Source: Daphnia carinata
Lineage: Eukaryota > Arthropoda > Branchiopoda > Diplostraca > Daphniidae
DNA: 64,000 bases
Direction: 5' to 3'
Assembly: GCF_022539665.2 (NCBI RefSeq)
Contig: NC_081333.1
Location: 1,798,001-1,862,000 of the forward strand
A program made the position numbers and the translations under genes. Of the stretch, positions 36,794-47,213 are shown in pieces (position 1 is the first letter of the stretch; each line of letters begins with the position of its first letter). A model generated the notes under the pieces. That model saw nothing but the letters and a program-made list of their open reading frames with translations, searched no databases and was not told the DNA's origin.

Positions 36794-37443
36794 GTCAATT
36801 ATAACCTAGCGGTTCTGATGAACTTACAAATAAATTGGGAAATAGGAATTAAAAAGAAGGAGAAAAAAATAAACAAGCATTCATCAGGAACGACTGGAGG
36901 TGAGCTATTACGGATGAAAAAACTGGACAAAATGGTTACTACTACCAATACTAGATGGCAATTCAAATCCTATTGACAGCGTCGTCTGCTGGAAAACCGA
37001 ATTAATTAGCATACCATCCACGCGCAGTTCTGAAACTGAAACACATGATATTTCATTTCTTCATTTCTATTTATCCTAATTAGATTTTAAAGGCTGAAGC
37101 TCCTATGTTAACAACCGCGATATAAATAAAATAAAAAACACATTATTTCTGAAAATTTCTTGTTTCAAGCTACGGTACTTCCCTGTACAGATATCTTTAT
37201 GTCTACCGGTAAACTAGTTAACGCGTTGTCATTGAGCTTAAAGCAGGTTAGAAAATGTGGTAAATTCAGCACAACACATAGGACACTTTTCACGGTAAAT
37301 GATGTGATGCTCATAAATATTTTAGTATTCTTGATAATTAAAAACTTGCACAGGCAAGTTTCAATCCAAGGAGCATTTTTCAATCCAGGACCTGCCATCC
37401 ACCACTCTATTGCTCCCAGCTGCTAAAGCGTCATTTATTTACC
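36794..37443. promoter_or_regulatory. Shared upstream region of ACTR10 and TRNT1 (head-to-head)
   Basis: 650 bases between two diverging start codons, so both promoters must lie here. The TRNT1-proximal part (about 36960-37443) recurs, decayed, at about 42400-42842 in the second unit of the segmental duplication. Regulatory role inferred from position. Confidence 0.4.
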
Positions 37444-39021
37444 ATGAAAGTAGATTCAGAAGATTTCAAGTCTGTCTTTACGGATGAACTTGTACAGCTT
37501 CAAAAGATTTTTGAGAAGTATAACTATGAAATACGATTTGCTGGAGGACTAGTAAGGTAAATTTAGATGTTGTTATTTTCGCTTTCTCTGTGTTGTGAAA
37601 TAATTGTTTTCTGCATTTAGGGATCTATTGATGAATATTAAACCCCACGATTTAGACTTTGCAACCACAGCAACTCCTCAGCAAATGAAAGATATGTTTA
37701 ACTCAGAGAATATCCGAATGATCAACCTTACAGGTGAAAAACATGGAACCATAACAGTACGCATCAATGATAAAGAAAACTTTGAAATCACTACTTTAAG
37801 AATTGATGTAATCAACCATGGAAGACATGCAGAAGTAGAATTTACCCAAGATTGGGAACTGGATGCCAATAGAAGGGATCTCACTGTCAATTCAATGTTT
37901 CTTGGTATTTACTTGATATACTATATATTATTATTACTTAAAAAAAAAATCAATTTTGAATGATAATTAGGTTTCGATGGAACTGTATATGATTATTGCG
38001 GTGGCTGGGATGATTTGCAGAAACGCCGTGTGGCTTTTGTAGGAGATGCACGTACAAGGATTCAGGAAGACTATCTGAGAATTCTTCGCTACTTTCGGTT
38101 TTGTGCTAGAATATCACCTGATCCTAATGTGCATGAGCCTGATACGGAAGAAGCCATACGGGAGAATATAGAGGGCCTCTCTCGGATATCAGGGGAAAGA
38201 ATCTGGCTGGAATTGAAACAAATTCTAAGCAATCGTCATGCCGGAGCTCTTTTAGAAACTATGCTTCGCCTAGGAATAGCCCCCCATATTGGTCTTGGAG
38301 ATAACCTTGATATGGAAGAGTTTAGGCTTGTTTTGGAACGCGCAAGAAGTAACAATATTCAGCTACAACCCATCTCGTTGTTTGCCTCTTTACTTGATTC
38401 AGAAGAAGCAGTAACTAATTAACTTTCTTTATTCGTAGTTTTGGCACCTCCTTGTTAATGACATCTTAATTTTTTTTTTAGGCTGTTACTCTTCATGAAA
38501 GGTTAAAGTATCCAAATTTTGACAAAGAACTTTCGTTTTTCATCGTTCAGTACCGTGATCTCTTACCTGAGCCTTTAAAACCCCTGAGGTAATTGATACA
38601 TTGCTCTAATAGCATTTTATCGGCCTTCAAAATAGAAACATTCGCTTTGTAGACCGTATCAGATGATAGTGATTGACACCAAGCAAAAGATGAAAGATGC
38701 AATTTTTAGAGGCGCTGAATTGCTTCGCTATCAAGGAAACCTGGAGCTCGCAAATGAATTTGAGAAATGGGTTCCTCCAAGGTTTCCCGTGGGTGGTGCT
38801 GACCTGAAAAGTGAAGGAGTTCCAAGTACATGACTCATTATTTTTCAAAGACCTGTTTCTTTACTCACTAATGTGTTGTTTCAGCTGGCAAAGCCATGAA
38901 TATGGTTATACAACGGCTACGAAGCAAATGGAAAGAAAGCGACTTCCAAATCAGCCATAAAGAACTAGTTCAATGCATCCCAAACGTGATGGAAGATCTA
39001 GGGCTTAAAGTGCAGAAGTAA
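37444..39021 (+). CDS. TRNT1: CCA tRNA nucleotidyltransferase 1
   Basis: Adds the 3' CCA to nuclear and mitochondrial tRNAs. ATG at 37444 ([18 protein letters not shown]), TAA at 39019-39021. Class II nucleotidyltransferase head: GGLVRDLL motif, then the metal-binding DLDFAT, then [19 protein letters not shown] and the nucleotide-selecting region with [17 protein letters not shown]. The helical neck and body follow, with [15 protein letters not shown] and later exons ending DLGLKVQK. All catalytic motifs are intact. The start gives only a short leader before the catalytic domain, so a mitochondrial presequence, if any, would need an alternative upstream start. A decayed partial copy sits at 42840-43190. 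Confidence 0.93.
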
Positions 39022-40203
39022 TACATCTTTAATCTGTATGTGAAGAAAGTAAAGAAGGAATTAAACAGTCTAAGCTGTATAGTGTTACTCTCTCTGTTTT
39101 TACGGTATATTTGTTGTTTATTATTATTCTTTAATTTAAAAATCTAATTTTTTCCGAGCTAAATTTCGGAAATATTCCCTGATGATTTTAATGCTTACAC
39201 GTTTTAGGAAGCCCAAGGTTACCGTAACCCTGCAATTTGTAGTGGTCCCACTGCATAACGTTTCCTTAGAAATGATATTCCGAATTTCCTTTTTCAACCT
39301 TTTAAGGCTTTGTTTATACTGTTCATTTCATTGCACAGGATTAGCAGGATTTTTTCTTTCTAATCCAAGTAAATAAAATGACATCGCAGAAATGGAATGA
39401 CGATTGCGGATTTTCTGAAAGGCCACCGAACGAGCTTGTCACAAACGATGCTGATTCAGCCAATGGTATGTGCACCATCGTAAGGGGGAATACCCTTTTC
39501 TTTTGATATCTTTATCAATTTATTAAATTTTTTTAATGCTTTTTAATTCTACATCAAGTTGTAACTAGATTGTTTTAGATTAATATTCTGCTGTAGGTAG
39601 CATAATTAGTTAAGATTTTTCTTGTTATTTGACTTGTTGTCCCATAACCTAGGAAAGGTTGTATGCCTGACCAAAGACAATTTTTTTCTCTATTGTGTTC
39701 ACAGACAAAAGGCGACATAGCGGGACAAGGATGATACGGTTCGAACACAAAAAGGGTTGATCAAATGAATTTTCTGGAGTGTGGATCGACATCTACACGT
39801 TGCTGGAAACCTAATCTACATAGTAATCTGTTCTACTGATAGTCACTGCAAGAAAATCTTGCAGGCAGTAGTTTGTGTATATTCCATTCCAATCACAAAG
39901 CCGTCCGGTATCCAAGGTAACTTCTTGATTGAAATGGAAAGTCTTTCTACCTTACAATTCATTACATGACATTAGGCCTTCTCAGTCAATACGCTCGCTA
40001 TTGTTATAACGTTTGTATTGGAAATAACGGGGTTGGAAGCTCATTTGTAGATGATGGCGAAAACAATGGTTATCTTGGTATGGAGAGGTATTTTTCAACG
40101 ATGAAGACTCCTACTCCACTGTTTTATAAAAAACCGACCAGTTCAGTAGTTTGACCAATATCATACTGAACGTCTTAACGAAAGACGGTGACAAAAAAAA
40201 ACG
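39022..40203. other. Region between TRNT1 and ionotropic receptor 1
   Basis: Within duplication unit 1. It has a short frame from an ATG at 39379 (MTSQKWNDDCGFSERPPNEL) ending at a possible donor near 39465; its counterpart in unit 2 (from about 43420) is broken by stops. No complete gene seen; 39780-40200 is also shared with unit 2. Confidence 0.45.
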
Positions 40204-42330
40204 ATGGCTAAAGTGTTCCCGTTGCTGTCCTTTGCCTTTTCTGTTCTTGAAGCTTTTGTGTCGGCTAGTGCTGGCTATGAAGTTCGCGAAGTTGAAATGC
40301 AGCGTCATCAATTTCGCAACGGTTTACAAGGAAAGGAACTCAGAGTCGCTACAGGAAGTGTAAGGCAGTATTTTTTGTTATTTCTATTATGATTCAAAAT
40401 TATCCTTGTAGCAAACCAAAAATTTAAAAAATGTTCACCATTGAAATCCAAATCTTCCTGAACCACATTCCATTAGTTATTGCTTAATGATTACTTTACC
40501 AGTTTCCACCGGTGATTTCTATTTTGAAAAATTCTTCTGGTCATGTGATTGGTTACGACGGCTTGTTATACCATCATCTCTGTTACTTGTCGCAAAAATT
40601 AAGGTTCACGTAAGTAATCTACGGTTACCACCTTTAATCCACCACTAACGCTTTTGCACTAGTTTCAAGATATCTCCATCACCTGAAAATACAAATGGAA
40701 TTTTGCGGAACGGCACCTGGAATGGCGTAATAGGAACTCTCATGAGAAATGTAGGTTCAGGATTATTTATTAATTATCGATATGCTTTACATTTAGGGTA
40801 CAATGTGCCTTTCTTGTTTCTTCATTGTCAGGAAGCAGATTTAGGCTTAGGACCATTTGCAATATCTCGAGAACGGTACCAAGCTATCGAGTTTTGCGGA
40901 AGAGTTGGAGGAGACTATACGTGCATACTAGTGACATATCCTGAGGATAGCGTCTCGTTGACCAGCGCATTTGATGTGTTTTCCACAGGGGTAAAAATGA
41001 TAGAGATTTTTGAAAATGTGCCATTTTCAGGTAAATTTATGCTTGTTTATCGGTCGTGACACGCACCCCGAAAACCCAGATATGGATAGGATGGGTCATT
41101 TCTGGTGCTGCGGTTGTTGCAGTTTCTGTCGTTTTAGGTTTCCTAGCAAAGCGTTTATGGACTAAAGATCGTAAAATAGACGCTGGGGCACTTGCTTGGT
41201 ACTTATACGGCGCCGTCGTTTCTCAAGGTTAGTTTCTAGTAAACAGAGCCCGAATAATTCACTACGGACAGCAAAAATTAAGAGTCTTAAATCAAATTTT
41301 TGTAATGTTTAATTGTTATTCGTGGGTTTTGTTTGATCTTCAATTTGAATTATTTATTTGTGTGCTGCTTAAGGGTGCCACTTTCCGCAATGCCGATTAT
41401 CACAGAGACTTCTTCTTGCGACGTGGTGTTTTGTGGCTTTTGTCTTTGTCAATATCTACAATTCAACGTTGACTTCCTACTTGTCCGTAACATTTCAAAG
41501 ACCGGAAATTAACAGTTTAAATGATTTGGGAAAAAACCCTGTCTATAAGGCAACCATTTTAGCGGGTTCCATACAAGAAATTGATTTGCAGGTAACGTGA
41601 AATTTATAACTTTTAAAGAATTCCTTATTCAGAATGTTATTTAGAGAAGCAATGATGAAGTTGGACAAACCGTTGCCGGCATGATCCAGAAATGTGGTTC
41701 GGATTGTAGAAAATTCAGCCTTCAAGAAATGGTCATACCAGTTGCAGAGAAAGAAAACTACGTTTCCATCATAGTAAGTTACAACAGTTATTTCGTCTAC
41801 TGATATTCATAGAAAATCATACGCACTTTCAATTTGGAACACTAAATTTTTTTTTCTAAATTACAACATCCATGATAATTATAGCCATGCAGTACTGCCA
41901 TAGGAAACATGAAAAATTACAACAAAAAGGGGAAAAAGTGCACTTTAGCTTTTGCGCAAGAAATCAAATCTTGGAAGCCCATGTTTTTTGGTGTACCAAA
42001 ATCAAGTCCATTCATTGAAGAAATCAATCGAGAGTATGATTCATCCGCTTTAATTAAGGAATTTTCCTGCGTAATGAAGCAATGCTTTTCCAATACAGAT
42101 CGCTATGGTTCATTGCTATTGGAATGCGTGAATACTGGTACGCCGAACACGATAAACAACCGGAGAAATGCAAGCTCCAATACAACAGCAAAGGCGTTGC
42201 AACCAAGAGATCCAGTAAACGAATTAAACTGCAGCAATTTTATCTGCCATTCCTCATTCTTTTCAGTGGCTATTTATTAGCTTTTATCCAATTTTGCCGT
42301 GAAAAATGTTTCTATCGTCCAACTGCTTAG
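40204..42330 (+). CDS. Divergent ionotropic receptor (IR family), copy 1
   Basis: Chemosensory ionotropic receptor related to glutamate-gated channels. ATG at 40204 opens a signal-like leader (MAKVFPLLSFAFSVLEAFVS). The short N-terminus runs into S1 (GKELRVATGS; NGTWNGVIGTLMRNEADLGL; ISRERYQAIEF). Helix M1 follows (IWIGWVISGAAVVAVSVVLG), then the pore loop and M3 (LLLATWCFVAFVFVNIYNST...LTSYLSVTF), S2 (AGSIQEIDLQ; VPKSSPFIEEINRE) and M4 (LQQFYLPFLILFSGYLLAFI), with TAG at 42328-42330. About ten exons. The last intron is only 65 bases (from GTATGATTC near 42033 to the AG at about 42098); reading through it gives a false frameshift. It lacks an amino-terminal LIVBP domain, as is usual for divergent IRs. 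Ligand unknown. Confidence 0.85.
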
Positions 42331-42841
42331 AATCCCTTCTTCGGGTCGTAGTGAAGAAAAAAAAACAACAGGCGAACAGTAAATGACACATGTTCCCCAT
42401 GCCAATATCTGTGACGTCTGCTTAAAAATCTAAAATGCCATGCCATTCACCTGTAGTTCTGAAAGTGAAATAGATTATTGCATTTCGTCGGTTATGTTGT
42501 CATTCGGAATGCGAAAAGTTTTACTTTTAAAAGTACAATAGAAATTTAGAAAAAAATCTTAAATTATTTCTGGAAATCTTTTGTTTCAAGCTACGCATAG
42601 GTAAACGGATGTCCTCATGTTTGTCTGTGAACTAGTTACCGCGTTGTCAATGGCTTTAAAGCGGCTTGAAAAATGTGATGAATTTAACATATAGGTCACT
42701 GTTTACAGTAATCATATGTTGAACAATGTAATGCAACAAACATTCTTCATAATTGAAAACTTTCACACGCAAGTTTCAATCCTACATGCACTATTCAGTT
42801 AACACTCTACTCTTGCCAGCTACCAAAGCATCTTCTTTTTA

Positions 42842-43190
42842 CCATGAAATTGGATAAAGAAATTTCAAATCTATCCTAACAGATGAACTTATTCAGCTTT
42901 AAAAGTTTATTTCGAAGTATATCTATGCAATATGATTTGCCCAAAGTACCAGTAAGTTAGTCAGACGTCATCACTTTTCTCTTTCCTTGTGGATGTGTGA
43001 AAATAATTTGTCTTGTGCATATAGGGATATATTGAATTATATTAAATCTCCTGATTTAGACTTTGCAACCATAGCAACCCATTGGCAAATGAAAGATATT
43101 TTTAACTTGGATAATATTTTACGATCAACAGTACAGGTGAAAAACATGGCCTTGTAGCAGTGTGCATCAACAAAAAAGGAACATTTTGAT
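42842..43190 (+). pseudogene. TRNT1 pseudogene fragment
   Basis: Decayed copy of TRNT1 exons 1 and part of 2. The ATG region (ATGAAATTGGATAAAGAAATTTC) aligns with the true start at 37444. A frameshift and stops follow within 60 bases, exon 2 begins near 43024 (counterpart of 37621) and still reads like CCTGATTTAGACTTTGCAACC. The copy ends near 43190, where it is fused to sequence matching the region downstream of true TRNT1. All helical-domain exons and most catalytic motifs are gone, so it cannot make enzyme. Confidence 0.85.
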
Positions 43191-44296
43191 TTTGCATGTG
43201 AATGAAAATCATAATGTGTGAATCTTTATAATATAGATTGCAATTTTGGAAAGCCCAAAATTGGATCCACTGAATAATATTTCTTTTAAAATGACATTCG
43301 AATGTCTTTTGCAACTTTTACGTTTTTTTTTTTTGTCATATGCGTTAATTTCATTGCACAAGGGTAACAGATTTTTTTTTCATTTTCAGCCCAAGGAAAT
43401 TAAATAACATTGCAAAAATGGAACGATGGTTGTGAATTTTTTTAAAAGGCCACCGAACGATGTGTCACAGACAATAATGATGACACAGCTAACTGAGTAC
43501 CAGGAAAATTGCTTTTTCTTTGACACATTTATCAGTTTCTTTGTTTATTTACATGACAATTTTAAATTCTCTTTCAAGTCTAGGATGCCATAGTTTAATA
43601 TTCTGCCGTAGGTAAAAACATTGTTTATGACCTTTCTTGTGGTTTGACTTTGTCTCCGGTAACCTAGGAAACGTTGCGTGCTCGGCCAAAAATGATTGTT
43701 TTCCGTTATGTTAGCAGACAAAAGACGAATGATAATATGAGACGAACACAATAGGACTAACCAAGCTAATTTTCTGCTGTGTGGATCTACATCCACTCGT
43801 TGCTGGAAACCTAATCTACATAATAATCTGTTCTACCTTCAGTATAACGCAATTCTTAGGCTCAATTTGGGTACTGCATGTTGCTAATAAGTAACCAAAC
43901 TGCATGTTGCAGGCATCAGTTTCGGTACTTTTTCATTCCCACCACAATGCGTATTGGTATTCGAGGCAACTTGTCGATTTGCCAATGGAAACTCTTTCTT
44001 CATTAGAGATCATTCAATGACCTATTCATCTTCTCAGTCAATACGCTTCGTTGTTGTTATGTCATACGCATTGACAAAAACCGTGATGCCAGTTCATTTT
44101 TAAATGATCACTAGCACAACGGTTCTATCGGTATATGCAGTGCTTTCTTTCAATGCAAACAGGGATAAGTTTACAATATGTGAAGAGCTATCAATGCCAA
44201 AGACTACCAATCGACTGCCTTATAAGACAAATCCGGGGAATACTTTGGTCAGTATCATTCTGATGGTCTGTCGAAATGCTGGTGCAAATGGTAGTG
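43191..44296. other. Upstream region of ionotropic receptor 2
   Basis: Counterpart of 39170-40203 in duplication unit 1: spacer, decayed version of the short 39379 frame, and the receptor 5' flank. No intact gene seen. Confidence 0.5.
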
Positions 44297-46400
44297 ATGG
44301 CAAAAATGTTCCTGTTCCTTATTGCACCTTTTTTTCTTGACGCGTTTGAGTTGGCAAGTGCTGACTATAAAGTTAAAAAACTAGAAATGCCACGTCATCA
44401 ATTCCGCAATCGTTTACAAGGAAAGGAACTCAGAGTCGTCACGGGAAATGTAGGGCAGTATAAAATTTTGTTATTTCTAGTATGTACTAACAAATTTTTC
44501 TTAAACAAAAAACTTCCAAAAAACATTACTTAACTAGTTTCCTCCAGTAATTTTGATTTTGCGAAATTCTTCTGGTCACACTGTTGGTCACGAAGGCCTA
44601 TTATACCATCACCTTCTTTACTTAACCCAAAAGTTGAAATTCAAGTAAGTAGCCTATTTTTTCCACCTTTAACTCACGACTTACTTATTTATACTTTATA
44701 CATTTTCACTAGTTACAAAATATTTGCGGCTCCTCAAAACACGAATGGAATTCCGATCAACGGCACCTGGACTGGCGTTATTGGAACTCTCATAAGAGGT
44801 GTACGTACAGGACAATGATATTTCTACACTATCGGTATCTTTCACGTTTTTAATTCAATGTGATCTGGCGTTTTCTTCATCAGGAAGCGGATTTGGGTCT
44901 AGTACCAGTAGCTATTTCATTAGAACGGTATCAAGTTATCGAGTTTTCCGGAAGAGTTGGAGGAGACTATACGTGCTTATTAGTGAAATATCCTGAGGAC
45001 AGTGTCTCGTTGACCAGTGCATTTGATGTGTTTTCCACTGGGGTAAGAATGACATTGAGATTTCTGAATGTCTAAAATTTTTATTTGAACTAATCCTTGT
45101 AATTTGTTAATGATACACACCCGGAAAACCCAGATATGGGTAGGATGGATCATTTCCGGTGCAGTGATCGTTGCAGTTTCTGTCGTTTTAGGTTTCCTGA
45201 CCAAACGTTTAAGGGTTAAGGATCGTAAAATAGACGCTGGAGCAATCGCTTGGTACTTATACGGCGTGATGATTTCTCAAGGTTAGTTTGTAGTGAAATT
45301 CGAATGTAGTTCGGTGTGAATGGTAAGAATTTAGATAGGCAAAAAAAAAAAGCCTACGTTTTGAGAACTTGAATTGTTATTTTTGTGGGTTCCGCTTGAT
45401 CTTTAATTAGAATGATTTATTTGTGTTCTGTACCAGGAAGCTTTTTTCCGCAATGCCGGTTACCACAGAGACTGCTTCTTGCGACGTGGTGTTTCGTGGC
45501 TTTTGTCTTTGTCAATATCTACAATTCCACCTTGACTTCCTACTTGTCCGTAACATTTCAAAGACCGGAAATCAACAGTTTAAGTGATTTAACAAAAAAC
45601 CCGTCCTATAAGGCAACCATTTTAGCGGGTTCCATACAAGAAATTGATTTGCAGGTAACACGAATCTATAACTTTAAAGAATTCCTTATTCAGAATGTTA
45701 TTTAGAGAAGCAACGATGAAGTTGGACAAACAGCTGCCGGCCTAATCCAGAAATGTGGTTCAGATTGTAGAAAATTTAGCCTTCAAGAAATGGCCACAAT
45801 AGTTGAAGAAAAAGAAAACTATGTTTCGATCATAGTAAGTTACTACAGTTACGTCTACCGGTACCATTAGAAGATTATCCTTAATTTCAATTAGAACGTA
45901 GTATATAATATATATATGTATATTCTAAATTACAATATTAATGAATTTTTTAGCCATGCAGTCCTGGGATATCATTCTTGAAAAACCGAAACGCTAAGGG
46001 AAACAAATGCATTTTAACCTTGGCACATGAAATCAAGTCTTGGAAACCCATGTTTTTTGCAGTACCAAAATCAAGTCCATTCATTGAAGAAATCAATCGA
46101 GAGTATGATTCATCCGCTTTATTTAAGAAATTTTTCGTGCTTAATGAACCAATATTTTTCTAATACAGATCGCAATGGTTCATTGATGTTGGTCTGCGGG
46201 ATTACTGGTACGGCCAGCACGATAAACAACCGGAGAAATGCAAGCTACAATACAACAGCAAAGGCGTTGCAACCAAGAGATTCAGCAAACGAATTAAACT
46301 GCAACAATTTTATCTGCCATTCCTCATTCTTTTCAGTGGCTGCTTATTGGCTCTTATCCAATTTTGCCGTGAAAAATTGTTCTATCGTGCAAGTGCTTAG
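44297..46400 (+). CDS. Divergent ionotropic receptor (IR family), copy 2
   Basis: Tandem paralogue of the receptor at 40204-42330, with the same exon structure and every splice site conserved. ATG at 44297 (MAKMFLFLIAPFFLDAFELA, signal-like), TAG at 46398-46400. S1 includes ISLERYQVIEFSGRVGGDYT; M1 is IWVGWIISGAVIVAVSVVLG; pore/M3 includes WCFVAFVFVNIYNSTLTSYL; S2 includes CGSDCRKFSLQEMATIVEEK and FFAVPKSSPFIEEINRE; M4 is LQQFYLPFLILFSGCLLALI. The same 65-base last intron is used (an in-frame TAA lies inside it). Coding differences are mainly in the ligand-facing halves. No disabling mutation seen, so probably functional. Ligand unknown. Confidence 0.85.
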
Positions 46401-46833
46401 AATCACTTCTTTCGAGGTGTCCCCCTGCACAGTTAATAAGTTCTACAATCTACATTGAAGCACAAAACTATACGAGCTCGGTAAGCTTTATCTAATTTTA
46501 CCTTTTTTAGTTTTTTTCAATTTTGAGACTGTCAACATTAACTGGCCTTGTCAATGTTGAGAATTTAGCTCTTGAGGATAACAGAGGTCTAAATTTTCCT
46601 TTAAATTTAGCGTTTTCTATTTCTTTGTGTAAGTAAAGAAAGCTGCCCTCACTCTTTCTTGTTTACCTAGTGATCTTGCCTGTTAGAAAACTTAAGCTTA
46701 ATAGTAACTGTAAATCATTTTGATAGTTTTTTGCTGCTTTACGTGTATGTAAAGGGTGTAATTCACGCTGAAACAAAGACTGACACCAAAAACAAGTTGC
46801 CTAAATAGAAATCCCACAGAATTGTTGGCTGAT
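46401..46833. other. Spacer between ionotropic receptor 2 and the His-rich gene
   Basis: The duplication ends near 46440. The rest is AT-rich convergent 3' flank with no feature I can support. Confidence 0.5.
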
Positions 46834-47124
46834 TTAGCCATGGTGATGTCCATGATGATGATGGTGTCCGTGATGGTGATGATGTCCATGATGGTGATGA
46901 TGTCCATGATGGTGATGATGTCCATGGTGGTAGTGATGGAAACCGCCTAACGGATAATAGTGGTAAGGGCCCAGTTGCGCCAGTGTGGAAGAGGCGATTA
47001 CTGCTAACAAAACCTGGTAAACAATGAAATTCATTTAGTCAATAGCGATATTTTTAAAAATAACATCCTTATTCAAAAATAATGTTTTTTTTAATCGTAC
47101 CATAACTACTGCAAAACGAAACAT
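46834..47124 (-). CDS. Small secreted histidine-rich protein
   Basis: Two exons encode about 75 residues. Exon 1 (47124 to about 47101) gives MFRFAVVM; exon 2 (from about 47013) continues VLLAVIASSTLAQ, together a clear signal peptide with a cut after ALA-type residues. The mature part starts LGPYHYYPLGGFHHYHHG and then consists of HHHHHG repeats up to the stop at 46836-46834. Such His/Gly tracts bind Zn, Cu or Ni in other proteins; a metal-binding, cuticular or antimicrobial role is possible but unproven. No homologue recognised. A TATA box sits about 80 bases upstream. Confidence 0.75.
46843..46930. repeat. 18-base tandem repeat coding for HHHHHG
   Basis: Plus-strand unit ATGATGGTGATGATGTCC repeated about four to five times with few changes, in phase with the codons of the histidine-rich protein, so copy number can change without breaking the frame. 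Confidence 0.85.
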
Positions 47125-47205
47125 TTTCTTTCCTCTTTGCTGTTCGTCTGGCGAATGTGGATGAAACAATCAGTTGTCGATGGTTTTCCTTTGGACAACC
47201 AAGGC

Positions 47206-47213
47206 TTTTTATA
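47206..47213 (-). promoter_or_regulatory. TATA box of the His-rich gene
   Basis: TATAAAAA on the minus strand, 82 bases upstream of the ATG at 47124. This places transcription start near 47180 and a short 5'UTR, the usual layout for strongly expressed small secreted proteins. Confidence 0.6.

Larger units (their letters stand above)
36960..42360. repeat. Segmental duplication, unit 1 (TRNT1 + ionotropic receptor)
   Basis: This unit, from the TRNT1 upstream region through the first ionotropic-receptor gene, is repeated directly at 42400-46440. Matching landmarks: GCAGTTCTGAAACTGAAA (about 37027) against GTAGTTCTGAAAGTGAAA (about 42455); TTGTTTCAAGCTACG (about 37162 and 42580); AAGGCCACCGAACGA (about 39420 and 43447); and the whole receptor gene. 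Boundaries are approximate. Confidence 0.85.
42400..46440. repeat. Segmental duplication, unit 2 (TRNT1 remnant + ionotropic receptor)
   Basis: Direct, diverged copy of 36960-42360. It is shorter because sequence equivalent to about 37790-39170 is missing; the junction lies near 43190. The receptor half is well conserved in coding exons, while the TRNT1 half has decayed. Confidence 0.85.

Noticed and set aside
37160-37426. Frame upstream of TRNT1 as a mitochondrial presequence
   Set aside because: It ends in a stop at 37426, before the TRNT1 ATG, and does not begin with ATG; more likely promoter or 5'UTR.
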